Notes: a model not told the origin generated them from the sequence alone. Positions 48,101 through 59,160 are shown, numbered from the stretch's first letter. The stretch is 64,000 nucleotides of DNA from Eumeta japonica (GCA_005406025.1 BGZK01000150.1:372001-436000); one strand, 5' to 3'. Translations and numbers: made by a program.

Positions 48101-49965
48101 ATCCTAAACAGTGTAAAATCTGTTTAAGTGATTTACTGATATCCAAAATCAATGAGTATATGAAGCTCGCTGGCCATTCTTTTCGAAGCATCATCGAAAA
48201 GGCATTTTGGCGTACAAAACATTTAGCTGGCACCTAACCTAACTATATGGGAGGGTATTTGAATTTCCATTGGCCGAGGCAAATACAATATGAAAAACGT
48301 TCCTATGCTCTTGAGTGTCGACTCACCCAATAGTTCTAAAAACTGGATGCAAAAATTGAAGATGTTTGGATGGAAAGAAGGTTTAATATTGGCCTAACAT
48401 ACATTAATTACGGCACAGAAATGTAAAGCAAATAACTAAATAGAAACCGCCACCAAAAACCTATTTAAATAATTGTTTAAGTAGACTACAAAAATAACTA
48501 ATTAGTTATTTTTTTAAATCTGTTTCAGCTAAAGGAAGACAAAAGAATATATAATCTATTAACGTGATTATGAAACGTTAACTATAGAGTCAAAAGTAGA
48601 TATTCTTCTAAGGAGACGCAATTCTCCAATTTACCTTCAGTTGTAACAGACTACAAAAACGACTAATTACTTGTTTAAATAATCATTTAAATAGGTTTTT
48701 GTAGGCAGTTTTTTTTTTTTTGAATAATTTATTCAAAGTATTTATTTCATCGAACATAGACATATGTAATCAAAACCTCACCAGTTTGTTGAGTAACGAC
48801 TTCCGTCCTCGGCGGCGCCTGCGCAGTGGGCTGCACTGTCACCACCCTGTCGATTTCAGTGTACGCCGGCGGCGGATCCGGGAAATCGGACACCGGCAAA
48901 GGCGACAGTCTGAAGCCGTCCTCTTGAGGAGTCTGACGGTTGTAAACGTAGGCCTCCTTCGACAGCATCGGGGGGGGACGGTCCCGGCTCCCCGCGTCGC
49001 TGGTCGCGGACGGTCCGGGCCGTGACGATGAAGGCTCGCCGGCGGGGGAGGATACCGTCACAAAGGGTGGGGATGCAGGCGTCGACGGTGATCGGGAGAG
49101 GTTTGCTGAGTGCAGAGAATTCAGTGATGATCGTTACTTGTTCTGTTCGAGTTTTATTGAAGGTTGTGGTTAAGTGATAAGTACGGCCTGTTATCGACTA
49201 AAAAAATTATTACAACTATTAAAAATTACAATTATTAATAAATTATGACAGGCGAAATTAACTTTACTGTTTATTTTTAGGGTTCACCTAGATATTCAAT
49301 TTAACTTTACTAAGTATTCCTAGTGTACACCTAGATATTCAAATTAATGTATTCCTAGTATACACCCAAATATTACAATTAACTTCAATAGCCGTTCCTT
49401 ACACCCAGGTATTCAAATTAAGGCATTCCTTAGTATTTAAATTAAGGGATTCCCAGTGTAGTTCCCAGGTATTAGCAAATCGTTAAATCGTAAAAGGTTA
49501 ACCGCTGTCTTTTGTCGGCATTTGCATATGCATTTATAAATATCAATGATACCATTTCAGAAAATAATATTCTTAATTCTATAAAATCAAATAGGTTTCA
49601 AGAACAGCCATAGGTTGTTTACTATACGTACATAGTTCAATCGATTGGAAGTCGCTTCCACTGGTCGTCGATTTTTGGACGTCTATTCGCCGATCCTCGA
49701 AAGGGTCGTACAGTATGGTGTCGGCCACGAAGTCGGGAGTCAGGCTGCCGGTGGACCGGGCTGCCTGGGCACCCGTCTCCTCGGCGCTTCTAGAACTCTC
49801 GCCGGCGTTCGGGCGACCGATGGCCAGGTCGGCCGGCCGTCGTGGCAGGTTGCGCCACCTGTCGCCGGCGCCCGGCCCGACGCTCGGCGCGTCGATCACT
49901 ATGGGCGTGGTGTAAGGGTAACCCTGATAGGGTCGGCCGTTGGTGTTAGTCGACGCTGATGCCAT
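44975..49965 (-). CDS. LITAF-domain protein, 4 coding exons, 310 aa
   Basis: Coding exons are 49965-49632, 49105-48782, 47081-46940 and 45107-44975. Donors read GTACGT, GTGAGG and GTGAGT, acceptors end in CAG, and phases 1, 1 and 2 all match, giving 933 nt with stop. The start is the ATG at 49965. Residues 1-220 are proline/serine-rich and disordered-looking, with a PPPAY motif (189-193), the kind of PPxY site that binds WW domains of NEDD4-type ligases. Residues 234-298 form a LITAF (LPS-induced TNF factor/CDIP1) module: CQHC (237-240), a hydrophobic stretch rich in Leu, Cys and Met (about 256-277), then HYCPAC (286-291) and an IGYE tail. In this family the two CxxC pairs bind one zinc and the hydrophobic part inserts in the cytoplasmic face of endosome/lysosome membranes, with roles in endosomal trafficking. 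The intact frame and junctions argue for a functional gene. The first donor/acceptor pair is the least certain junction. The N-terminus is longer than in typical small LITAF proteins. Confidence 0.
45405..45790 (-). mobile_element. LINE 3' end inside LITAF-gene intron 3
   Basis: Reverse-oriented 3' UTR: CACTTGAAATACGTCATTAA, ACATTACCGCCCATTCCAAA, GAATGGGCAAGAAACTC. Then come decayed coding words ending in GGAATC..TAAAAGCGCACACACAG. It lies in the same transcriptional direction as the host gene, so its own polyadenylation region could in principle be used. Confidence 0.
45905..46660 (+). repeat. GGCCAAGTGCGAG-family repeat, 750-bp copy in LITAF-gene intron 3
   Basis: The left end AAACCGGCCAAGAGCATGTT with CTCAGTGGGGTTCCGATGG and the right end GGAAGGACGGACGGATATGA, CCCTTATACCGTTTT, GGCTCGGAACCCTAAAA bracket the element. 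The middle holds a conserved CAGTTTTTCAAATACCC region and the G-run at 46287-46302. Confidence 0.
46287..46302 (+). repeat. Run of 16 G
   Basis: Homopolymer inside the repeat at 45905-46660. It is a possible quadruplex former and a likely sequencing or assembly length error site. Confidence 0.
46940..47081 (-). CDS. LITAF-domain gene, coding exon 3 (first CxxC)
   Basis: This exon encodes residues 220-267. The acceptor is TATTTCCAG and the donor is CTCTG followed by GTGAGT. It contains the first zinc pair (CQHCGN) and the start of the hydrophobic stretch (HILAWSCMLL). The longer reading frames over the same bases on both strands are wrong-frame shadows. Only the frame giving CQHCGNRVHT matches the domain and the splice phases. 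Confidence 0.
47082..48781 (-). other. LITAF-domain gene, intron 2
   Basis: GT..AG intron of 1.7 kb. I see no exon. Open frames inside it (for example 47908-48237) show no family match, no splice context and poor base composition for coding. A pair of related AT-rich stretches with the phrase CTATTTAAATAATTGTTTAA lies near 48460-48710. Confidence 0.
48782..49105 (-). CDS. LITAF-domain gene, coding exon 2 (proline-rich, PPAY motif)
   Basis: This exon encodes residues 112-220. The acceptor is the CTCAG preceding CAAACC, and the donor is CTG followed by GTGAGG. The exon carries PPPM (155-158) and PPPAY (189-193). Proline-rich tracts with PPxY just upstream of the zinc/membrane module are typical of LITAF and CDIP1 proteins, where they recruit WW-domain ubiquitin ligases. 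The frame stays open through the whole exon and beyond both ends, but only this pair of splice sites links it to the neighbouring exons in phase. Confidence 0.
49106..49631 (-). other. LITAF-domain gene, intron 1
   Basis: Short intron of 526 bp between the GTACGT donor and CTCAG acceptor. About 200 bp of it is a degenerate tandem repeat (49276-49470). Confidence 0.
49276..49470. repeat. Degenerate tandem repeat in LITAF-gene intron 1
   Basis: Four to five imperfect copies of a roughly 45-50 bp unit with the words CACCTAGATATTCAAATTAA and GTATTCCTAGTGTA. Copies drift, with later ones reading CACCCAGGTATTCAAATTAA and GGCATTCCTTAGTA. Confidence 0.
49632..49965 (-). CDS. LITAF-domain gene, coding exon 1
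   Basis: This exon encodes residues 1-111 plus one base of codon 112. It starts at the ATG at 49965-49963 and is rich in Ala, Arg, Pro and Ser, with no recognisable domain. The donor is chosen where CTAT is followed by GTACGT, because this gives phase 1, matching the exon 2 acceptor. A second GT five bases further on (GTATAG) would give phase 2 and break the frame. The G+C content is clearly higher than the flanks, as expected for a real exon in this AT-rich region. Confidence 0.
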
Positions 49966-50358
49966 GATTATATCACTGAAAATTGAGTAATCATTTGATT
50001 AACTTTATGCTTTTCGAAGTGAAAACTTCTTTAGGCGCTTTTGGCATTTTTGAGATGAAAAAAAAACCATTGAACTCGCGACACTGCTACGTTTACCGTA
50101 ATCGACAACCTATATATACAGGCCTCGTTTACACGAGAGTTGAGTTTGCCTTGAAATACATTGATAATATAAATATACATATAAACATACATAGTGTATA
50201 TACGTACAACATAGATATATATTCATGTCGGGACTTTTCGTATTATATTTGTAAATTTGCGTTTTGAGGAATAGATTGCAATTTTTGTATGTAAAATAAT
50301 ATGCATCATTTTTCATGTACAATAGCGCATTAAATGAAAATTGCAATGTAATTTTTGT

Positions 50359-50432
50359 AGTGAATAAAAAAATAAAAAAATTATAATAGTGAATAAAAAA
50401 ATAAAAAAATTATAATAATGAATAAAAAAATA
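50359..50432. repeat. 29-bp AT-rich tandem repeat, about 2.5 copies
   Basis: AGTGAATAAAAAAATAAAAA AATTATAAT is repeated at 29-bp spacing (50359, 50388, partial at 50417). It lies about 400 bp upstream of the LITAF-gene start codon. Confidence 0.
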
Positions 50433-53037
50433 CTTCATTTAAAAGTAATTTTCTGCATTACAAAATATTTCCCGACGATTCCAAAAATACACACGTAATT
50501 GTTCAAGTTTTCATTCCTGTCGGCACTCCCGGAGTCCCATTGTTGTTTTTTAAGATATATGTTGATTTCTAAGAATTTGAAATTGTATTTGAGGAATGTA
50601 TGCGGATCGCTATTTATAATAATATTCCAATTTTAATAACGTAATCAAATATGTGGTGAAGATTTTTGTTCAAACACAGTGTCTCATATTACGTTGCGAG
50701 TGACATTGTACAATATTCGGATAATTATTATTGTGTCAGACTTTTATCATCCGACCGCTGGGTAGCGCCCTTTCACAACCTTTTAAGCTATTGTATAGCT
50801 TTTATCGCGGGCTTTGAGCGCGGCGACCGAATCAAGAAATTCCGTAACGAAAATAAAACCTAACACTCCGCCTACTATGTAGCTCGGCCGAGCGTTCGCT
50901 TAATGTGTATGTATATGGTATGACTGTACTAAGCTCGCACGGATCGAGACGAACTGCTCCGAAATCGGACGAATACGTAAGCAGCTGTTTGTGAGAAAGT
51001 ATATAGGTGTATAGGCATCTATCATATCTTTATAATGCTACACTTACCGCATGTGCCCCGTAAGTATGCATGTAGGTATATATGTATACATAGGTGTACC
51101 AATGTACAATAGTGAATAGCAATTGCTGGTGAATAGCTATATGCGTAAAATTTGTGTATAAAGTGTTTTAAACATGAATAGACAAAGTGCATTAATTAAT
51201 GAAGAAAGTGATGAAAAACTTGAATTAATATCAGAGAAAAAAAATACTGCATAAATAAATAAGTTTATAAAAAATGCTATGCAATAGCTTTACTGCGGCA
51301 GTCCCCGAGTACCACACGTTTTTTTATTTAAAATTGAGGAAGCTCGGACCTAACTGTTCACGCTGACCCGGCGCGGGTCGTGGACAGCCGACGGGCGTCG
51401 TCACCAATGCGGTGACAAAAGCCGACAATGATGGCATGGCGTGCTCCTCGGGAAACGGAACGTGTTTAATTAGACTTAAGGTGAAAACTCATTGATCATT
51501 CGTTCGAAACCGGTGTTTTTTTTTGTAAGCAACTCTCTTATGGTCAAAAGCAGATGACACTGATGAATGTAAATAGTGTGTAAAATATAAACTCTTGTCT
51601 GAGTTGTCCAATTGCTCAAAACAGCTTCAAAATATATCCATATTTGTTCACTATAAACCACTGCTTATAAGGAAGTTTATATTACAAGCCGTTTAACGTT
51701 CAGAATTTGCTAATACATTATTGTTTGTGAGTTTATATAAAGATCATCATATCGTGGCCCGTCCGACGGGAGAACGCATACGAAATTCCGTTTTTAGAAC
51801 GGACCGGGAGCGAGGTGAGAACGAGGACGGAATGTCTGCTCGTGAATCGCGCGAAAGCTAAGCCGCGTCTCGGCGTTGTCGACGCGCCGATAAGCTAGAT
51901 GTGCAGGTATGCTTACGATTTCCGTTATACGTATTACAATAACAAATTCTTTATAATAAAAGTCGAGATACAAGGTGGTATCGTTGATGCGTTATCTCTT
52001 GGAGGTGTATGAATGTTGCAAAGAGATACGTCCCCGAGTCATCGTGACAGGGCTTTGCGGATGATATAGGTCGGCGGGTGCGTCTGCGCATGTCGCAATA
52101 TGGCCGTCTAGCCGTAGCTGTAGTGTTATAACTGTGTCTGTAGTTGCGGTAATTTCTTTTATTAATCGTAGCTGTCAACGGCACCTAATTCTATGCGTTC
52201 GTTATATAAATCCCATGTCCTCGTATTGTACAACTACCCGCGATGAAAAAGTTTCGGATCGATTTGATTCGTATTTCTTCTCGATTTACGCCTAAAAATA
52301 TGTTCGAAAATCACCATTTCCCTCGTCCCTCATTCCCGAAATATACAAAACCCTAAACGAGATCGAGAAGGTACGAAATGGATGTAGCTGGATCGATACC
52401 GCTACTTGACAGTTGAAGTTCAGATGTCTTCTGTATTGATAGTACGAACCCTTCGGTGCGATTTTCGTACTCGAACTTGACTATCCAGCGTATTCTGTTA
52501 CTTGAAAACGCGTTCTTATAATCATGATTTTACTTGAAACTTTTAATAAAATTCACGATACCGCAATGTTATACAATTTCATATTTAAAGCCACCTCCTA
52601 ACTATAGATACGTCAAAATGATATATATTTTTACATTTATATGTATAAGATATCTTCAGTGTATTCGATACTATTTATATAGTAGCGCATACATTGAAGG
52701 TTTCTTTATCTATCATGACTATCGCGTTTGAAGTCGAACGGAGTCTTCAAGAGCGATGCGGTCTTTGAAGGGTTTGCGAAACTGAAGATTGCAGAAGAAG
52801 ATTAAACCTGGTACGACGTGAATGGAAAATGATCTATTCCCAACGCGATCCTAAACCTACATTTTAATGGTACTGCCATTGTAAATTTTCAATTTGTCAC
52901 ATCAACCCGATGTTCAGTTGAAGTTGAAGATCTATAGAGAGCGGCGCTAAGGCGTGATCTGTTTGAAATGTGGAGGCCTAACGGGCGTGTCACCCGCTGC
53001 GAAGGGCGTGAATCGGTAAAGTTCATTCAAATCTCGT

Positions 53038-53110
53038 TTTTAACCGACTCCAAAAAAGTAGGAGGTTCTGTGTTCGTCTGTATGTATATTTTTTTTGGAT
53101 TGTCGCCAGA
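53038..53110 (+). repeat. GGAGGTTCTCAATTCGAC-family fragment
   Basis: TTTTTAACCGACTCCAAAAA AGTAGGAGGTTCTG followed by TATGTATATTTTTTTTGG is the left end of the same family as the copy at 26.9 kb. Confidence 0.
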
Positions 53111-54174
53111 AAATATACTTTTCAATTGCTATTAGTAAAACGTAGTGAACACAGTATTAAAATTTATTGCTTTTTAATCTACCTACATATTTTCATTCGA
53201 TCCCAATCCCAACGAGACGATCTCAGCAAAGAACACGTCTGAACTCTCCAGCGACAGCAGTAGAAATACGGTGAATTAATTTAGTGTGATCTGTACAAAT
53301 TGTAGAACTTTTATATTATGAACGATAAGTATAATTTATGTGATTTATATAAAAGTAATTTGGTAGTTGCACTCCAACTTAGAAAGTAAAAACCCTGGAA
53401 TGTCCACCAGTGGACAATGAATTCAGGATCGGAATTGCTTGTCCATTTGCTCCGCACAGAAGTAGAGGAGATGCCTGGTCTATTTCGTCAACAATAGCCT
53501 AATCTACATGTAAAGTAACTACATTAATTATAATTACTCGATAACTAAATGTGAAAGGAAATATTTTTTATAAAACAAACAAAAGGCCCCTTCAAAAACC
53601 TATTTAAATATTTTTTTAAACAAAAACTTGTTCGTTCAAGTCGATACCAGTTAAAGATGAGTCCAGACATAGTTGTATTTCTTCTAAGAAGATGAAGAAG
53701 AAGATCTCTTTTTGACTCAATATTTAATGCTTCATATTCTTGTTTATATATTATATGTTCTTTTGTCTCGCTTTAGATGAAACCGACTCTAAAAACAACG
53801 GATCGGTTGTTTTCAAAATCTGTTTAGAAAATTATTTAAATAAGTTTTCGAAGGCGGTTAATTTTGAAAAATTTGTTTTTGGCGTCACCTTCATTAATTA
53901 TGCTCGACATGTATTTATGCACAATTAATTTAATTTGAATTCGATGCTTCCCACTTGTACGGCCGCCGTGAGCCTATGATGGTCTAAGTTGGACTTCGTG
54001 TTATTACCTAAATTAGTTTTTTGTTTTAATATTAAAATACAATTGTTATAAATAATTATTAATTAGGTAGATAAGTTTATGTCGAATCGCCGAGATTAAC
54101 ATACATAATCAGATCAGAAGTAATATAAGGTAAATTCTGTTGATTATTATTTGATAGCTATTTACTTTATTTTT

Positions 54175-54315
54175 TATGATTCCATACCTCTAAATCAAAA
54201 TGGAAACCCTTATGAGATCGCTTCGTTGTCTGTCTGCCCGTCCGTTTTACCTGTCAAGACCCTTTTCTTTAGGGATGCGTAAAGGTATCAAGTTGAAATT
54301 AATGTTAAACGATCA
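54175..54315 (-). repeat. GGCCAAGTGCGAG-family right end, reverse
   Basis: GATTCCATACCTCTAAATCA, GGAAACCCTTATGAGATCGC and TCTGTCTGCCCGTCCGTTTT are the reverse complement of the ACGGAACC / CCTTATAAG / GACGGACAGAC end of the family. Confidence 0.
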
Positions 54316-56414
54316 TGTCTACTGTCCCTACCCAAATACGGCGTAATTGTAAAAATCAAGTGTTTAAGTTAACGTAATCGAAAAATATGCTTATTTGTGC
54401 CGTATATTTAGGTGACCAAAATCCATAGGAAACTTTCCATTGGACTATAACTAATATAACCATGAAGTTTGGCAGGAAGCGAGGTGTACGGCACAAGGAA
54501 AAGACAAAATCCGAAAATTGTAAATACGTAGTTATAGTACATGTAAAAAAAAATACCATTTCAAACTAACGTTTGCTGTTGAAGTATGGACCGTCTTGTA
54601 TACCGACGTGTGGGAGACCATTTTTTAATATCCCACTATGAAAATTTAGTATTTCCAAAAATTGGGATATTCATAAAAAAATTTGTAGAAAAGCAAAACT
54701 TTAGTTTGTACGGATCCCTTAGGCTTCGAGTCCTATTCGGACTTATCCGGTGCTTTCAGAAAAATTATAACCGAATCCGAAAAGAGGTAATATAGTAATT
54801 TAACGAAAATTGCACTGCCATTGCTCAATCGTCCCCAACTAAAATGTAAACAATTATCGTATATAACTGCGTTAAATTTACAATATTGTCACTAATTCAT
54901 TTATTTTGTCTCCCCTATATATTATAATAGAAAATACTATGTATATGCGATGTAGCTTTTCTTAATTATTTACTCATTGTTTTCGTTTTCATTCACGGGC
55001 AAACAAATACTCGTCGTACCGCGTTATCTTTGGTGTTTAATGTGCTATTTATCAAGCGATTACTGCACTGTCGCGTTATCGTGCACGGCTCGAGCACTAC
55101 GTTTCCTGGATACCAGACCCGCGAGCCAGATGCTCCGTGTCGGCGCGAAAAATCCACATATCGTTCTAGAAAAATCGGTGCATAGAACGCGCCTATTCTT
55201 CGGGTCCATTCTACGGCTATACATGCAGACACGCTCATTGTCCGCCTATGCGCATACCGTTCGCCCTTCGATATGCCACATAGTATATCCATTTGTCCAT
55301 CGACTGTGCGCATTTCTTACCAGATACTCCTAACACGCTGGCGATGTGATTGCCTAACTATTCCTGATGATGTGCTTTTGAACACGAAACGTACGAAAAA
55401 AATATGTACCGACTGTATTGGCGGTTTACTCGGGCGTTCAATATCTGCCAGAGCTCCCGAATCAATAGCAATATTGAAGTCGTCGGATGAGAATCGGTAG
55501 CGGCAGAACAGCTTCGAGGGTGTACGGCGGGTTGCATACTGCACTTTATTGCATATTCCAAGCAAACATTTAATTATGGGATTCAGCGTAGTAACACCCC
55601 GTTGAAAATTCCATTCGCTGGCTCGTCGCTATTTTTTGGAACGGCTTCAAACTTGCCTTGACATGCACCAGATTTTCGTATATGTATTGTCACGTCACAG
55701 TTCAAACTCTACTCCAATGTTCCTCTCGACCGGGGTTGTGAGGGCGCTATGTCAGTTCGGCTTACTGACTGCGTACCAAGGGTACGGCGCCTCCTATACG
55801 ACTGCTGAGGAGATAATGCGTTAGGTTGTCTTAAGTCTCGTGGCGTGAAGAGGCGCTCTGACGTGTATTTTGAGGTCATAGGGAGTTCTAGATCCCTTGG
55901 AAGTAGTGAACTTCTGACGCACCCATAGACATACGTGACTGTTCTGTATAAATTATATCGGACCACTCGAAGCTCGCATGGCGCGGTCGGGCCGGCGTCA
56001 GCCGAGACTAGAGGCGCGTACGTCGTCGCCGATCTTGTGCGCATTTTGTATTGTGGTAAACTTATTGCGTAATGACAGTCTACTCGTTACGCTTTATTGA
56101 TCCACAGACGGTTTCTATCTAAACCGTATTTAGATGATCCTTCCTATATTTGAACACGTTATATGCTTTCAATGTGTAGCCTGTAATGATCTGTTCAGAA
56201 TTGTGGACGGCAAGGTGTAGTCGTGACTTCCGAAGTTACCTCCTACAGTGACCATATGCGTATTAAAATAGTGAATTAATATACTTTAGGTCCTAAATTA
56301 TAATAGCTGATTGGGTCACTATTAGAATGATAGCCCTCATCATTATTGCTTAGAAAACTACTAGTAGTTCAGAAAAACTATCAGACCCAACTGTAATTGA
56401 ATGAGTATCATCGC
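54316..56414. other. Intergenic with a GC-richer patch
   Basis: 54980-56050 has several overlapping open frames on both strands (118 codons +, 106 -, 82 -, 111 -). None has family features. Confidence 0.
55709..56044 (-). other. 111-codon ATG open frame, unrecognised
   Basis: The frame begins with ATG at 56044 and is rich in Arg, Ser, Thr and Leu with no domain, signal peptide or membrane segment visible. It lies in a GC-richer patch (54980-56050) that has open frames on both strands, typical of non-coding GC-rich DNA. Low likelihood of being a gene. Confidence 0.
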
Positions 56415-56640
56415 ATAAAAATAAATCGGCCAAGTGCGAGTCGAATTCGCTCACCGAGGGTTCCTCATCGTCCATACAATATTTTAATGATATTTTTGTG
56501 AATCATCAAAAACTGCGTTTCTTTCATTCGGTTTGTGATTCTGGACTGATTTTCAATATTTCTTGTTTCACTTTAGAGTTTGCATCTTATTCACGGCAAG
56601 TTTGATGTTTTCGTGTATTCTCATTTTTGCTATGGGGCAG
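56415..56640 (+). repeat. GGCCAAGTGCGAG-family repeat
   Basis: AATCGGCCAAGTGCGAGTCG, CTCACCGAGGGTTCCTCATC and, 100 bp later, TTTAGAGTTTGCATC..CACGGCAAGTTTGATG match the left 230 bp of the 42.3 kb copy. Confidence 0.
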
Positions 56641-58018
56641 AGAGAAAAAAGAACGAAAAAGAAACACGTTTCTTCTATGGGCATCGTTCTTAACTCATCA
56701 AACTAATACTTGTTTTTATTTTCGAACAGAACATTCACCATAATAACACAATGTGAGAGTTTCGTCCGCCGGCTTTTACGGTTCAAAAGATGTAGCCGGG
56801 TTAAACGTACGGCGCAGCGTAACGGTACGGTCCCGTAGATTCCGGTTGGGTACTAAAAAAATCTTAAAAATAAGAATTTACCTACGCGGATACAACATAC
56901 GTTACGTAACCAGCGCGGCGAGTAAAACCTACCACTTTAACTATAGTACGTTATTACGTGTTTATCCTGTTTATTATCAGATGCGCGGTGGTTTTTGCAA
57001 AAGGACCTTTGAAACTGCGCATCGGTTTTAAATCGAAAAAAATTTGAAACTGTTTAGTGAACGGATTTGTAAAATGGATAATTTACTGGGAATTTGCAGA
57101 TACTATATCCTTAATAATAGGTGTATTTGTTTACGCACTTTAGCCATGAAACTCTATATTTTTACTAATAATAAACGTGTTGTCTATTGCTTTTTGCATC
57201 ATTTTCGAGGGACAAACCAGCTCGCTAACCACCACAAAGTAGGCGGTCTTCGCCGCACATTGACATTTGCAACCGCATAGGAGTCACCGGTGCATCGCCA
57301 TCCTCTCGGGTAGGAATAATATCTGATGAAGGGGGAGTGGGCCACCGGAGCTCTCACTCGTCGGACGACACTCAAAAGCGAAAGCTGTTACATCGAGCCT
57401 GTATTCTGTGAGAGTGTGGTATCTCATTATTCGATCTGGCCCATTTTCGTTGTGCGGTCGAGTTGACCACGACGTGCCCCCGCCACCCACGAAACCAATC
57501 ACACTGGCCACGCGATCGATGGGCGACGGGCGAACGCAAAAGCGGAAAACGATTTAGGTATTACGTGTGATATCTCTAATAAATTTTTAACGCCTGCGCT
57601 ATCTACAATATATATTTTTTTTTGCTACGGCATACGAATGTTAATAAGCGTGCAATATAAATCGGTTAGTATCGATAAGGTTTAAACATGGGTTTTTATA
57701 GTGTTGATATTTGAGAATAAATTTAAATTACGGTTGGACCGTGACATACGGAAATAATTAGTCTTATCGATATATAATTGAAACTTTTTCCATCTGTTTT
57801 TTTTTTTGCAAAACCTACTATATCGACCTACTTTTAACCTCACACGGCGTATTTATTTAGCACTTTTGTACGTTTTATATTATATTTATCGCTGTCGCTA
57901 TTTGGAGCTGAGAGCGAGACAAGAATCGAGCCCGTGCAAAAAATGAAAGTAATCGTTCTTTGTTCACCCAAGTGAAACGATGGATAAAAGATGTAAAAAA
58001 AAAGGATTACAATGCATT
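56641..58018. other. Intergenic
   Basis: Apart from the repeat at 57.25-57.45 kb, no feature is supportable. Confidence 0.
57250..57445 (+). repeat. GCCCATGGAC-family dispersed repeat
   Basis: AATAATATCTGATGAAGGGG, GGGCCACCGGAGCTCTCACT and TGTATTCTGTGAGAGTGTGG match the right two thirds of the family. Confidence 0.
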
Positions 58019-59160
58019 AGAGAGACAGAACTCTACCAAAATGTATGTGTAATAAACAGACAAAACATAATGTGTGGCAGTATATCATAGAAACAAACCT
58101 CTACCAAAATGTACGGCAATGTAACAAAGAGACAAAATGTAGGGCAGTGTAACAAAGAGGTAAAACACATTGTATGGCAGAGTATCATAGTAATAAACCT
58201 TTACCAAAATGTACGGCAGTGTAACAAAGCGACAAAATGTAGGGCAGTGTAACAAAGAGATAAAACACAAAGTATGGCAGAGTATCATAGAAACAAACCT
58301 CTACCAAAATGTACAGCAGTGTAACAAAGAGACAAAATGTAGAACAGTGTAACAAAGAGGTAAAACACATTGTATGGCAGAGTATCATAGTAATAAACCT
58401 TTACCAAAATGTACGGCAGTGTAACAAAGCGACAAAATGTAGGGCAGTGTAACAAAGAGGTAAAACACAAAGTATGGCAGAGTATCATAGAAACAAACCT
58501 CTACCAAAATGTACGGCAGTGTAACAAAGAGACAAAATGTAGGGCAGTGTAACAAAGAGGTAAAACACATTGTATGGCAGAGTATCATAGTAATAAACCT
58601 TTACCAAAATGTACGGCAGTGTAACAAAGCGACAAAATGTAGGGCAGTGTAACAAAGAGGTAAAACCAAAAGTATGGCAGGTATCATAGAAACAAACCTC
58701 TACAAAATGTACAGCAGTGTAACAAAGAGACAAATGTAGGGCAGTGTAACAAAGAGAATAAAAACACATTGTATGGCAGGTATCATAGTAATAAACCTTT
58801 ACCAAAATGTACAGCAGTGTAACAAAGCGACAAAATGTAGAACAAAGAGGTAAAACACAAAGTATGGCAGAGTATCATAGAAACAAACCTCTACCAAAAT
58901 GTACGGCAGTGTAACAAAGAGACAAAATGTAGGGCAGTGTAACAAAGAGGTAAAACACATTGTATGGCAGAGTATCATAGTAATAAACCTTTACCAAAAT
59001 GTACGGCAGTGTAACAAAGCGACAAAATGTAGGGCAGTGTAACAAAGAGGTAAAACACAAAGTATGGCAGAGTATCATAGAAACAAACCTCTACCAAAAT
59101 GTACGGCAGTGTAACAAAGAGCCAAAATGTAGGGCAGTGTAACAAAGCGTTAAAAATCAC
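58019..59160. repeat. Satellite-like tandem array, about 100-bp units in alternating A/B forms (200-bp higher-order repeat)
   Basis: About eleven units are visible. Form A begins ATAGAAACAAACCTCTACC and has AACAAAGAGACAAAATG; form B begins ATAGTAATAAACCTTTACC and has AACAAAGCGACAAAATG. The two forms alternate strictly through most of the array. Inside each unit the phrase AAAATGTA(C/G)GGCAGTGTAACAAAG occurs twice, about 31 bp apart, so the unit itself arose from a shorter repeat. Units near 58660-58860 carry several 1-bp deletions and one unit is internally truncated, while outer units are nearly identical. The first unit (58019-58085) is the most diverged. Open frames on the - strand repeat every 100 bp and are by-products of the periodicity. 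Confidence 0.

Larger units (their letters stand above)
49966..54174. other. Upstream region of the LITAF-domain gene and intergenic DNA
   Basis: No clear TATA or initiator near the LITAF start. A GGAACCATTG/AACTTCTTTAGGCGCTTTTGG repeat remnant is at 50015-50055. A GC-richer patch at 51340-51450 and a CpG-rich patch at 51760-51900 are possible distal promoters. No exon is visible. Confidence 0.

Noticed and set aside
48720..49025. 101-codon + strand frame over LITAF exon 2
   Set aside because: Antisense shadow of the proline-rich exon, and it begins with TTG/ATG-less sequence.
49645..49959. 104-codon + strand frame over LITAF exon 1
   Set aside because: Shadow of the real - strand exon; it has no splice partners or family match.
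58019..59160. CRISPR-like alternation of repeats
   Set aside because: Both parts of each unit are repeated. There are no unique spacers, the unit is 100 bp, and the genome is eukaryotic.
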